This document shows, piece after piece, positions 32,982 through 41,927 of a DNA stretch of 52,516 nt. Position 1 is the stretch's first letter, and each line of letters begins with the position of its first letter. The notes beneath the pieces are model-generated. The model saw nothing but the letters and a program-made list of their open reading frames with translations, was not told the DNA's origin and did not search any database. The translations under genes and the position numbers were made by a program. The stretch comes from Haliea sp. E1-2-M8 (GTDB lineage: Bacteria; Pseudomonadota; Gammaproteobacteria; Pseudomonadales; Halieaceae), in assembly GCF_030649675.1 (NCBI RefSeq), contig NZ_JAUTDR010000021.1:21842-74357 (forward strand), in the 5' to 3' direction.

Positions 32982-34622
32982 ATGGGTGTGTCCAGCTATT
33001 TTGAGTTTGTTACCACGCTGTTCGGGTGGATCCTGTACGACCGGATCTGGGCCATCCTGGTGGACACGGGCATCGTGTTTATCCCCATCATTGCCATGGT
33101 GATAGGCAATATCCTGGACAGCCACAAGGGCGGTGATGACGAGGGCGGCGCCGCCCTGCAGTCGCTCAAGAAAATCGAGGCCGACTTTATTGCCATGCTG
33201 GGTGTGTTGATCTTTGCGGGCATTCCCATGCTGGACGTGCGCTTGACCGATATGGAATACGCCAAACCGGCCCTGCGGTGCAACGACACTGCCCAAACCG
33301 TCCGGGGCACCGATACGGGAACGACCTACGACACAACGCTTACCACCCTGGGCGAGGAGGAGGGCCGCATCCCGCTTTGGTGGGCGCTGAGCCACTGGTT
33401 GAGCAAGGCAATCACCGCGGCGTCGGTTGCCGGTATTCCCTGTTCCTACGATGTGGCCGCGGTGGAATACACGTTGGCGGAGGCCAACATTGAAGATCCC
33501 GATCTCAACAGGGAGCTGGGTCAATTCACCGAGGATTGCTGGCGGCGCGCGTATTCCCGGTACTCCCGGGAGGACAAATCCGGCATGAATGATGCACAAC
33601 GGGCCAGTGTGAACTGGCTGGGCTCCGACTACTTCCTGTCGTCGGGCCTCTATGACCAGTACACGGCCAGGCAACCCAACAACCGCTGGACCTATGATAA
33701 TGTGCGGGATGCGGGCTATGACGTCTACAGCGCCGAAGGCGGGTTTCCGACCTGCAGCCAGTGGTGGGCCAGCGGCACCGTTGGACTGCGTAAACGTATC
33801 CTGGACAACCTTGACCCGGCGCTCCTGAACGAAATGGTGTACGACGCCAACAATCTGGTGCAGGTTACCTCCACAGTGAACCTGAGCCTGGCGGAACGCG
33901 AGGATGTTTTTCTGCGGAAATATCTGGCGGTGAAGCGCGAGTCAGCAAGCGTTGTCTTTCACGGTCCTCTCTCCACCAGCTATTCCGATGGTGCGATGCA
34001 AAAGGCACTGTCGCAGCAGCGGGAGGCGCTTACCGCCGATTCGTGGTTAGCGCAGACAGGCAATTCGGTCCTCGGATCCCTAAGAGGGCAGTATGCCGCC
34101 GCCAAGGATGCGGGCGGAACGGCCCTGGCGGGTATCGGTGGTGCATTAAAGGCCGGCGGGTCGATAGGGGAGGGCTATACCATCCGCAACGGGGTGGCGT
34201 TGTTTCAGCCCTTGGCGCTGATGATGATGGTCATGGCACTGCCACTGTTGTTGATTTTTAGCAGCTACAAGCTCGGCGCCCTGATGACGCTGACGATCAT
34301 TTATTTCGGTTTCCACTTCCTGACGTTCATCTGGGCGGTGGCCTATTGGTTCGACAACCAGATGATGGGTCTCTTGACCAGTGCCGGTGGCCTCGGTGTC
34401 TTTGCCTCCACCAGCGCGGTGACCCAGACCTTGATCATGTGGTATGTCACCCGGTTCCTCTACATCATTTTTCCGATTTTGTATCTGGGTGCGGTTGGCT
34501 GGGTTGGGATTCACACCGGTTCAGCTATGGGAGAGCTATCTGGATTTGGTGGCAAGGCAGGGGCGATTGGTGCGAGCGGTGGACAAGCAGCGCAGTCGGC
34601 AGTCACAAAAGGAAAAAGCTAG
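32982..34622 (+). CDS. traG: TraG N-terminal-domain protein (mating-pair stabilisation)
   Basis: A 546-residue inner-membrane protein homologous to the N-terminal part of TraG. It has membrane spans at ~25-45 and ~68-88 and a cluster at ~400-515 (LALMMMVMALPLLLIFS, LMTLTIIYFGFHFLTFIWAV, FLYIIFPILYLGAVGWVG). A periplasmic domain lies between, with Cys pairs (LRCND, IPCSYD, DCWRR). It ends the transfer operon. The stop codon lies within an inverted repeat. In SXT-like elements TraG is the target of exclusion proteins. Confidence 0.88.
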   Translation: MGVSSYFEFVTTLFGWILYDRIWAILVDTGIVFIPIIAMVIGNILDSHKGGDDEGGAALQSLKKIEADFIAMLGVLIFAGIPMLDVRLTDMEYAKPALRCNDTAQTVRGTDTGTTYDTTLTTLGEEEGRIPLWWALSHWLSKAITAASVAGIPCSYDVAAVEYTLAEANIEDPDLNRELGQFTEDCWRRAYSRYSREDKSGMNDAQRASVNWLGSDYFLSSGLYDQYTARQPNNRWTYDNVRDAGYDVYSAEGGFPTCSQWWASGTVGLRKRILDNLDPALLNEMVYDANNLVQVTSTVNLSLAEREDVFLRKYLAVKRESASVVFHGPLSTSYSDGAMQKALSQQREALTADSWLAQTGNSVLGSLRGQYAAAKDAGGTALAGIGGALKAGGSIGEGYTIRNGVALFQPLALMMMVMALPLLLIFSSYKLGALMTLTIIYFGFHFLTFIWAVAYWFDNQMMGLLTSAGGLGVFASTSAVTQTLIMWYVTRFLYIIFPILYLGAVGWVGIHTGSAMGELSGFGGKAGAIGASGGQAAQSAVTKGKS

Positions 34623-34672
34623 GGGTGTGGCTAATCCCTAGCTGTTATAGTCGTGAACATCGCTAGGGGTGT
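34618..34672. repeat. inverted and direct repeats at end of traG
   Basis: GCTAGGG (34618-34624) pairs with CCCTAGC (34636-34642), overlapping the traG stop. GCTAGGGGTGT (34618-34628) recurs exactly at 34662-34672. No T-run follows, so it is not a standard terminator. It may be a processing or regulator site, or a scar of insertion. Confidence 0.5.
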
Positions 34673-34874
34673 CGTGAGGCCAACGGTATGACCCAGGAAG
34701 ACTGGCACCGTTATTGTCTTGATGGCTGGCGTCATCATTGCTGACACCAGCGCGAAGTACGGCTACGAACACAGAAAACAGTCCACCCGCCACGACTGCG
34801 AGGCCCCGGCTTAGTGACTTAAGGACGCTAAGAGCGGCCCGAGCTGCCGGATATTCTTGGATACTGCTCTTCAT
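34638..34874 (-). CDS. possible small inner-membrane protein
   Basis: 78 codons with one hydrophobic helix (GLAVVAGGLFSVFVAVLRAG) after a basic N-terminus and a hydrophilic tail. GGGGAA lies 7 bases before the ATG. It is inverted just behind traG, the place where SXT-like elements encode the entry-exclusion protein Eex. No sequence motif proves this. It may not be a real gene. Confidence 0.4.
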   Translation of the reverse strand: MKSSIQEYPAARAALSVLKSLSRGLAVVAGGLFSVFVAVLRAGVSNDDASHQDNNGASLPGSYRWPHDTPSDVHDYNS

Positions 34875-35078
34875 GTTTATTCCCCATATTTCCGGGCTTC
34901 AGCACCTGTGATATGTCTGTAAGCAAGCAACAAATCCTTACAGGCGTGTGTCTGTGTATGACCGAATCCGCGTATCGTGATGCCGGAACATTGGGCTGCA
35001 GCTGCCCATTCGACTCCGTTGTATATGATTGTTACTGCAAGCATGGTCAGAGTATAGACGATTCGGTTGGAGCCTACA

Positions 35079-35360
35079 TCATGACGTATTAAGGCAATGA
35101 CGTATTAGGGCTGTGGGATTGGCCAATCCCCGGCGCTTCCGCAAGTCACAAATGACCCTGGCCGCCTGATTCAGCTCACCCGACAGATCTGAATCGTGTA
35201 GCCGGCGCTCCTCGTCCTGCCGAATTTCTGTCGAGACAAATAGCTCTCGCAGAACGCCGAGTACGACTGTAGCTAGTCCCACCGTAAATACTCCAGATTT
35301 ACGTAAGACACGTCCTACATCTGCCAGCCGCGCTCGATTGCTACGCACATACTTATTCAT
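35079..35360 (-). CDS. possible small membrane protein
   Basis: 93 codons with a single hydrophobic stretch (SGVFTVGLATVVLGVLRELFV) in the same relative position as in the neighbouring minus-strand frame, then a charged tail with ARVICDLRKRRG. The two may be distant paralogues. No ribosome-binding site is seen upstream of the ATG, so support is weak. Confidence 0.35.
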   Translation of the reverse strand: MNKYVRSNRARLADVGRVLRKSGVFTVGLATVVLGVLRELFVSTEIRQDEERRLHDSDLSGELNQAARVICDLRKRRGLANPTALIRHCLNTS

Positions 35361-35718
35361 AATTTAATAATAGATGATGGTGAGATATCGGAACACCCCC
35401 GATTGCTGGATGAACACTAAGTGGTGATCTCATCAGGCTCGTAGGCTCGTACGCACGGACGGAAAAGATCTCCGGCGGTTGAAGATTCATTGGATCTCGT
35501 CAGCCAACTACTTGGATCAAAAAACATTTTTCATGGGCTTATGGCTCCCACCTGCAAAATGCGGGTCTAAACGGTAAAAATCGGTAGACAATCGGCCTTT
35601 ACCCCAATATATTTGAGCCATTAAGTAAGTTGTCAAAGGCGCGCCAAGGATTCGCGCCCTCTGTCGCCCTACGGTGCGCCTGGCACTTACCCCCGAAAGC
35701 CTATGAGGTAATTAAGCA
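35361..35718. other. intergenic region before defence island
   Basis: 358 bases with lower GC than the transfer operon. GCCTTT and AAAGGC form a distant inverted pair around 35597-35641. No tRNA, att repeat or clear promoter consensus was found. The promoter of the defence operon should lie here; GAGG precedes the first ATG. Confidence 0.45.
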
Positions 35719-35928
35719 ATGGCTGAGATGGAAGATCGCTGGCTGTCCGTAGGAGATATTTGCACTTACCTCGGCGTAAGCAATGACACCGTCTACAGAT
35801 GGATTGAAAAACATGATATGCCCGCCCATCGCGTCGGCCGTCTCTGGAAATTCAAGAAACAACAGGTGGATGCATGGGTCGAGGCCGGCGGGGCCGCGGA
35901 ATCTGGCGATAAGGGTTCTGGCAAATGA
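35719..35928 (+). CDS. excisionase-like (HTH_17) DNA-binding protein
   Basis: A 69-residue protein, nearly all a MerR/excisionase-type HTH: WLSVGDICTYLGVSNDTVYRWIEKHDMPAHRVGRLWKFK. It is the first gene of the defence operon and overlaps the helicase start (ATGA). Its co-translation with the helicase suggests a regulator or DNA-recognition subunit of the defence system rather than a phage excisionase. Confidence 0.8.
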   Translation: MAEMEDRWLSVGDICTYLGVSNDTVYRWIEKHDMPAHRVGRLWKFKKQQVDAWVEAGGAAESGDKGSGK

Positions 35929-38900
35929 AAATTATCGACAACATCAATTCTCTGCTGGGTGATGACCTGAAGGTCTCCATCAATCCCAATGCCAAGTTGA
36001 AGATCGCTGCATCGTGCTTTTCGATCTATGCCTATGAAGCCTTGAAGGCAGAACTCTCAAAGATTGATTCGTTGGAATTTATCTTCACAGCACCCACCTT
36101 CGTTCCCAATGAGGTCACCGACAAGCTCAAAAAAGAACGGCGAGAATTTTTCATCCCCAAGGCCAACCGCGAACGGAGTCTGTATGGCTCTGAGTTTGAA
36201 ATCCAGCTGCGCAATAAGCTCAACCAGCGTGCCATCGCACGTGAATGTGCAGAGTGGATGCGCCGTAAAGCCAAGTTCCGTTCAAACAAAACTCGATCTC
36301 CAATGCAGCAGTTCGTCTGTGTCCAGGGTGCTGAGCAAGAAATTGCATACATGCCCCTGCATGGTTTTACTGCCGTCGATCTGGGGTATCAGCAAGGGGA
36401 CGCCGTTTCCAATATTGTTAACCGTGTCGATGAGCCAGCGTTTACATCGACATACCTTCAGCTCTTCGACCAGATCTGGAGCGACCCCGCAAAGCTTGAA
36501 GATGTAACCAACGCGATCTGTGATCATGTTGCATCGGTTTATCAGGAAAATTCCCCCGAGCGTATTTATTTCCTGATGCTCTACAATATTTTCAGTGATT
36601 TCCTCGACGATATCGACGAAGACGTGCTGCCCAACGACCTCACGGGCTACCAGGATACGTTGGTATGGAACAAACTTTTCAACTTCCAGCATGATGCTGC
36701 AATCGGCATTATCAACAAGCTGGAAACCTACAACGGCTGCATCCTGGCCGACAGCGTGGGGCTTGGTAAAACATTCACGGCGCTCGCCGTTGTGAAATAT
36801 TACGAACTGCGCAACCGTTCGGTGCTTGTTCTGTGCCCCAAGAAGCTCGCCGACAACTGGTTAAACTACAACAGCAACCTGACAACCAATATCTTTGCAA
36901 AGGATCGCTTTAATTATGATGTGCTGTGCCACACCGACCTTTCCCGCACCTCGGGTGAGTCGTATGGCATCCCTTTAAATCGAATCAACTGGGGCAATTA
37001 TGATCTGGTTGTCATCGATGAATCACACAATTTTCGTAACAACGATGCAGTAAAGGATAGAGAGACCCGCTATCAAAAACTGATGAATCAGGTTGTCCGC
37101 CAGGGTGTCAAAACCAGGGTGCTCATGTTGTCTGCCACCCCAGTCAACAATCGGTTCAATGATCTGCGCAACCAACTCGCGCTGGCCTACGAAGGCGACT
37201 CTGAAAATCTCAGCAAGAAAATGCGCACGGGCAGAACGGTAGAAGAAATATTCCGTCATGCACAGGCGGTATTTAACCATTGGTCGAAACAGCCTCCGGA
37301 GCAACGCACCTCAAAATCTATCCTTGAGGCCCTTGATTTCGACTTCTTTGAATTGCTCGATAGTGTCACCATCGCTCGCTCGCGTAAGCATATCCAGACC
37401 TTTTACGATACGAGCGACATAGGCCAGTTTCCTGAGCGCCGCAAGCCCCTGTCATTCCATTCGCCACTGACCGGGCGCACGGATGTCATGAACTTCAACG
37501 AGATTTTTGAACATCTCTCGCTGCTCAAGCTCGCCGTTTATGCGCCGATCAGCTACATCCTGCCTAGCCGGCTGAAAAATTATGAAGACTTGTACGATAC
37601 GCAAGTCGAGGGTGGTAAAGGTAAACTCAGGCAGGCTGACCGTGAACGCAGCCTGCAGGCATTGATGACGACCAACCTGCTCAAGCGCCTTGAAAGCTCT
37701 GTCGAGGCTTTTCGTCTTACCCTGCAAAGCTTGTTAGACAACCACACTCGTACCTTGAGCAAGATCGATTCATTCAATATTGCAGGTGGCGCAGAGAGTG
37801 TTTCTGATTGGACGGATGGTCTGGAAACGCTTGATGCTGAAGACGATGATGCGCTTGGTAACAACGGAGGATTGGGTGATGACGAAATTGGCGGCAAGGT
37901 TAAGATTAATCTTGCCGACATGGATCTCCCCTCTTGGGAACATGACCTGAAGGTTGATCTGGAAGTCATCAATGCTTTGTTAGCATCTATGGCAAAGGTC
38001 ACACCCGATGAAGATGCCAAGCTACAACACCTCAAGGCGCTTATCCTGGACAAGATTGAAAACCCCATCAATGAGGGCAATAAGAAGATCCTGATTTTTA
38101 CCGCTTTTGCCGATACGGCCAATTACTTGTACAACAACCTGGCCGAAAAAATTTTGGCAACCAAGGGTCTGCACACAGGCAAGGTCACCGGAAAAGATGC
38201 ACCTCAATCGACGTTGAAGGCTGCAACACAAAGGAAAAACTATGACTTCCAGTCGTTACTGACACTATTTTCGCCGCGCTCAAAAGAGAAGGGCCAAGTG
38301 CTGCCTAATGAGCCAGCAGAGCTGGATCTGCTCATTGGTACAGACTGTATCTCCGAAGGCCAGAACCTTCAGGATTGCGACTTCCTGATTAACTACGACA
38401 TTCACTGGAACCCGGTCCGCATCATCCAGCGCTTTGGTCGTATCGACCGCATTGGCTCCATCAACAAAACTATCCAGCTGGTCAACTACTGGCCTGATAT
38501 TTCCCTTGATGAATACATCAATCTCAAGGAGCGGGTCGAAAACCGGATGGTCATTGCCGACGTGACAGCTACTGGTGACGACAACGTACTTACCGCAAAA
38601 AGTAGCGAGGTCTCGTACCGAAAAGAACAACTCAGGCGTCTGCAAGATGAAGTAATCGAACTGGAAGATCTGAAAACCGGTGTATCCATCACCGACCTTG
38701 GCCTGAACGACTTCCGCATGGACCTGCTGAACTATGTCAAAACCAATCGCGATCTCGCCAACGTACCTAATGGCATGCATGCCGTTGTCCCGGCCAAACC
38801 CGAAGTGGGACTGCATCCCGGTGTCATCTTTGCACTCCGCAACCTCAACCACGGCATCAACATCAACCAGCAGAACAGACTGCATCCCTACTACCTGATC

Positions 38901-39236
38901 TATATCGCCGGCGATGGGCAGGTCATTGCCAATCACACCGAGGTCAAATCACTGCTCGACCTGGTGCGCTCCAGTTGCAAGGGGCAGTCGGAACCCATTC
39001 AAACGGTCTGTCGCTTGTTCAATCAGCTGACTGACGAAGGCCGTGACATGAAAGCCTGCTCCGACCTGCTAAGCACCGCCATTCGCTCGATGATCGACGT
39101 CAAGGAGGAAAAGGACCTCGACAGCCTGTTCTCCGGGGGTAAGACCACGGCGCTGGTGAACACCATCGCAGGACTCGATGACTTCGAACTCGTCGCCTTT
39201 CTTGTTGTTCAAGAAAGTGGGCAGGAGGAAGAATGA
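35925..39236 (+). CDS. SNF2-type helicase with PLD-like N-terminus
   Basis: A 1103-residue superfamily 2 DNA translocase. The first ~200 residues resemble a phospholipase D-like module (LKIAASCFSIYAYEALKAEL) but lack a recognisable HxK pair, so it is probably non-catalytic. Motif I is ADSVGLGKTF (~275-284), motif II DESH (~365), motif III LMLSATPVNN and motif VI QRFGRIDRIGS (~835). An acidic insert (LDAEDDDALGNN) lies between the two RecA lobes. Such helicases occur with DUF4391 proteins and type III restriction genes in defence islands. It is coupled by ATGA overlaps to the HTH gene before and the DUF4391 gene after. Confidence 0.88.
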   Translation: MKIIDNINSLLGDDLKVSINPNAKLKIAASCFSIYAYEALKAELSKIDSLEFIFTAPTFVPNEVTDKLKKERREFFIPKANRERSLYGSEFEIQLRNKLNQRAIARECAEWMRRKAKFRSNKTRSPMQQFVCVQGAEQEIAYMPLHGFTAVDLGYQQGDAVSNIVNRVDEPAFTSTYLQLFDQIWSDPAKLEDVTNAICDHVASVYQENSPERIYFLMLYNIFSDFLDDIDEDVLPNDLTGYQDTLVWNKLFNFQHDAAIGIINKLETYNGCILADSVGLGKTFTALAVVKYYELRNRSVLVLCPKKLADNWLNYNSNLTTNIFAKDRFNYDVLCHTDLSRTSGESYGIPLNRINWGNYDLVVIDESHNFRNNDAVKDRETRYQKLMNQVVRQGVKTRVLMLSATPVNNRFNDLRNQLALAYEGDSENLSKKMRTGRTVEEIFRHAQAVFNHWSKQPPEQRTSKSILEALDFDFFELLDSVTIARSRKHIQTFYDTSDIGQFPERRKPLSFHSPLTGRTDVMNFNEIFEHLSLLKLAVYAPISYILPSRLKNYEDLYDTQVEGGKGKLRQADRERSLQALMTTNLLKRLESSVEAFRLTLQSLLDNHTRTLSKIDSFNIAGGAESVSDWTDGLETLDAEDDDALGNNGGLGDDEIGGKVKINLADMDLPSWEHDLKVDLEVINALLASMAKVTPDEDAKLQHLKALILDKIENPINEGNKKILIFTAFADTANYLYNNLAEKILATKGLHTGKVTGKDAPQSTLKAATQRKNYDFQSLLTLFSPRSKEKGQVLPNEPAELDLLIGTDCISEGQNLQDCDFLINYDIHWNPVRIIQRFGRIDRIGSINKTIQLVNYWPDISLDEYINLKERVENRMVIADVTATGDDNVLTAKSSEVSYRKEQLRRLQDEVIELEDLKTGVSITDLGLNDFRMDLLNYVKTNRDLANVPNGMHAVVPAKPEVGLHPGVIFALRNLNHGININQQNRLHPYYLIYIAGDGQVIANHTEVKSLLDLVRSSCKGQSEPIQTVCRLFNQLTDEGRDMKACSDLLSTAIRSMIDVKEEKDLDSLFSGGKTTALVNTIAGLDDFELVAFLVVQESGQEEE

Positions 39237-39931
39237 CAGCTGTGCTCTTCGACTATCCAAAGAGCGCCGCCTTCGGACGCGTACTGCCCAAGAATAAAGT
39301 CTATGAGCATGCAAGCCCGAGCACTGCCGTCAAAAATCTGTTTGTCCGCCAAGTTGAGCAGATCGTCTGGCAGTTCAAGCTTGCTCCCGAGACGGTCAAT
39401 TTGAAGCCATCGCGGGCAGTGCCCGAGATTCAGATTTTCCGCATCGTTCTCAAAACGGGTGAGCTGAAATACGACGTACTGCATTGCATTGATCAGGCAA
39501 TCCCGTTTCCGATCTTCTTCGAGCTTCGGTATGAGGGAAAGACCCGGGTCATCGCGGCCTTCAAGCGCCCCAGCGATGCGGACGGCTCTAAATGGGTTGT
39601 GAGCGACTACTTTGAAAGTACCTGGCTGCAGAGCGAGACGCCTCGAACCGCCTTGCCGGTAGTGTTTGATCTTGAAGCCGTGTACGCGCGCTTGCTGGCG
39701 CCCTTGTTGCCTTTTCCGGCTCATCCAGGTGAAGGCTTGCAAGCCTGTGTGGAAAGAATGGAGCAAATACGTTCCAGACAGCGTGAACTGGACAAATGCG
39801 AGGCTCGCCTGCGCAAAGAAAAACAATTCAATCGCAAAGTGGCGATCAACGCCGAGCTTCGCACCTTAAAACAAGAAATTAAAACGCTGACCCGGCCCAT
39901 TTCTGTAAGTGGGTCGGCAGTCACACCGTAA
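39233..39931 (+). CDS. DUF4391-family protein
   Basis: A 232-residue protein. The N-terminus FDYPKSAAFGRVLPKNKVYEH (first part) and KNLFVRQVEQIVWQFKLAPETV are the DUF4391 hallmark, then QIFRIVLKTG and IPFPIFFEL. The last ~60 residues form a charged coiled coil (QRELDKCEARLRKEKQF). The function is unknown; the family is almost always between a PLD/SNF2 helicase and a type III Mod gene, so it probably bridges the two. It overlaps the helicase gene by four bases. Confidence 0.82.
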   Translation: MTAVLFDYPKSAAFGRVLPKNKVYEHASPSTAVKNLFVRQVEQIVWQFKLAPETVNLKPSRAVPEIQIFRIVLKTGELKYDVLHCIDQAIPFPIFFELRYEGKTRVIAAFKRPSDADGSKWVVSDYFESTWLQSETPRTALPVVFDLEAVYARLLAPLLPFPAHPGEGLQACVERMEQIRSRQRELDKCEARLRKEKQFNRKVAINAELRTLKQEIKTLTRPISVSGSAVTP

Positions 39932-39940
39932 AGGACGATC

Positions 39941-41635
39941 ATGATGGAAAAGATGAAATTACACTCGCCGAACCTGACCCAGGAAAACATTGCGCGCATA
40001 CGCGAGCTGTTTCCAAGCTGTGTGACTGAAGCCCAGGGCGAAGAAGGCCAACTGAAACTGGCAGTGGACTTTGATCAGTTGCGGCAGGAATTGTCCGAAT
40101 CCATCGTGGAAGGTCCGCAGGAACGCTACCACCTCAACTGGCCTGGCAAGCGGGAGGCACTGCTGACTGCCAATGCACCCATCGCAAAGACATTGCGCCC
40201 CTGCCGTGAAGAGAGTGTGGACTTTGATACCACCAAGAATTTGTTTATCGAAGGCGATAACCTGGAGGCGCTGAAACTGCTTCAGGAGACCTACCTCGGC
40301 AAGGTCAAGATGATCTACATCGACCCGCCGTACAACACGGGTAACGACTTCATCTATGAAGATGATTTTGCCGAGAACGCAGAGGAATTCCTGAAAAGGT
40401 CGAACCAGAAGGATGAAAAAGGCAATCGGCTGATAACTAATACTGAGGCCAATGGAAGATTTCATTCAGACTGGATGAGTATGCTCTATTCAAGATTGAA
40501 ATTAGCTCGCAACCTTCTAAGGGATGACGGGGTAATCATTATTTCAATCGACGATGGTGAATACCAAAACCTAAGGAAGATGTGTGATGAAATATTTGGA
40601 GAAGATAACTTTATTGATAATGTGATATGGAAAAAGCGATATGGTGGAGGCGCTAAGGAGAAATTTTTAGTTAGCCTTCATGAATATGCACTTGTATTTG
40701 CCAAAAATATTGGCTGTCTTGACAATTTTTACATCCCATTAACCGAAGACTCTATCAAGCGATATTATACCCAGAGAGATGATAATTTCGACAAGAGAGG
40801 CCCATACAGAACTCACCCGCTGGAAGCAACAAAAAGCATGGGGGAAAGAAAAAATCTCGTTTTCCCTATACCCGGTCCAGATGGAGAAGATATTCTTCCT
40901 CAAAGGCAATGGCTTTGGTCAAAAGAAAGAGCCTACGAAGCTCTTGCAAAAGGAGAGCTTGAATTTGTAACGGGGCGTGACGGCAAGGTAACCGTACACA
41001 CAAAACAGTACCTGAAAGACGAAAATGGAAGTATTAGGCAAGGGAAGCCTTTTTCAATTATTGATGATATTTATACACAGCATGGAACAAACGAGATAAT
41101 CGATCTTTTTGGCAACGCTCAGACATTTTCATTTCCTAAGCCTTCAGCGTTCGTAAAGCGACTTATCGATGTAGGAACAAGGGGCAAAGGTGAAGAAGTT
41201 GTTCTAGATTTTTTTGCCGGTTCTTCTTCTACAGCCCATGCTGTCTTTTCTGCCAACTCTATTGATTGGGGTAACCGCCATTTCATCATGGTGCAGCTCC
41301 CCGAACCATGCGACGAAAAGTCTGAGGCGTTCAAGGCAGGCTATAAAACCATTACGGAGATCAGCAAAGAGCGTATCCGGCGCGCTGGCAAGAAAATCAA
41401 GGATGAATTAGGAAGGATGAAGGATGATAAAGAAGCAAAGGGAGGTACATTGTTTTCAGATCCCGAAAATTCATCCCTCATCCCTCATCCCTCATCCTTC
41501 AGCCCTGGATGTCGGCTTCCGTGTCCTCAAGATCGACTCATCCAACATGGCCGATGTCTATTACACACCGGATGCCATCGACCAGACCCAGGTCGATGCC
41601 TTTGTCGACAACATCAAATCGGACCGCAGTCCTGA
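39941..41635 (+). CDS. mod: type III restriction-modification methyltransferase Mod, frameshifted near 3' end
   Basis: A beta-class N6-adenine methyltransferase. The substrate/catalytic motif DPPYNTG is at 128-134 after LFIEGDNLEALKLLQETY. The AdoMet-binding motif DFFAGSSS is at 423-430. The variable target-recognition part lies between. Its reading frame continues normally to ERIRRAGKKIKDE (~490), then runs into a TCATCCC repeat (41471-41498) and leaves the Mod frame, ending at 41635. The true C-terminal domain continues in another frame (to 41915). Loss of one 7-base unit (or gain of two) would restore the full ~655-residue protein, so it is phase-variable and drawn here in an off or truncated state. 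The region 40390-41260 is far AT-richer than its flanks. Confidence 0.9.
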   Translation: MMEKMKLHSPNLTQENIARIRELFPSCVTEAQGEEGQLKLAVDFDQLRQELSESIVEGPQERYHLNWPGKREALLTANAPIAKTLRPCREESVDFDTTKNLFIEGDNLEALKLLQETYLGKVKMIYIDPPYNTGNDFIYEDDFAENAEEFLKRSNQKDEKGNRLITNTEANGRFHSDWMSMLYSRLKLARNLLRDDGVIIISIDDGEYQNLRKMCDEIFGEDNFIDNVIWKKRYGGGAKEKFLVSLHEYALVFAKNIGCLDNFYIPLTEDSIKRYYTQRDDNFDKRGPYRTHPLEATKSMGERKNLVFPIPGPDGEDILPQRQWLWSKERAYEALAKGELEFVTGRDGKVTVHTKQYLKDENGSIRQGKPFSIIDDIYTQHGTNEIIDLFGNAQTFSFPKPSAFVKRLIDVGTRGKGEEVVLDFFAGSSSTAHAVFSANSIDWGNRHFIMVQLPEPCDEKSEAFKAGYKTITEISKERIRRAGKKIKDELGRMKDDKEAKGGTLFSDPENSSLIPHPSSFSPGCRLPCPQDRLIQHGRCLLHTGCHRPDPGRCLCRQHQIGPQS

Positions 41636-41915
41636 AGACCTGCTCTTCCAGGTGCTGCTAGATTGGGGCGTTGATCTGTCGCTGCCTATCCACAAAGAAA
41701 CCCTCCAGGGAAAACCAGTGTTCTTTGTCGATGAAAACGCGCTGGTGGCCTGCTTCGATACCGGCGTAAATGAAGAGCTGGTCAAGCAATTGGCCGCGCT
41801 TGAACCTCTGCGTGTCGTCTTCCGTGACAACGGCTTTGTGTCCGATGCCGTCAAGATCAACGTCGAGCAGATATTCAAACAGATGTCTCCGGGCACCGAC
41901 GTGAAGTCGATATAA
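41424..41915 (+). pseudogene. mod: C-terminal part of Mod in shifted frame
   Basis: From 41500 on this frame encodes the conserved end of type III Mod proteins: LDVGFRVLKIDSSNMADVYY, then LLFQVLLDWGVDLSLPI and LRVVFRDNGFVSDAVKIN before the stop. It needs a +1 correction in the TCATCCC repeat to join the methyltransferase part. An ATG at 41424 is open in frame but has no supporting ribosome-binding site, so separate expression is doubtful. The end is 12 bases before res. Confidence 0.88.
41471..41498 (+). repeat. heptanucleotide repeat (TCATCCC)x4 in mod
   Basis: Three perfect TCATCCC units and a fourth ending in T. The unit is 7 bases, so each gain or loss shifts the frame. A partial inverted counterpart (GAAGGATGAAGGATGA) lies at about 41412-41427, so the segment may be a small inserted repeat element. 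Confidence 0.9.
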
Positions 41916-41927
41916 GGGGTTCTTGGT

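Noticed and set aside
36040-36420. Active PLD nuclease in the helicase N-terminus
   Set aside because: No HxK(x)4D pair can be found in the segment.
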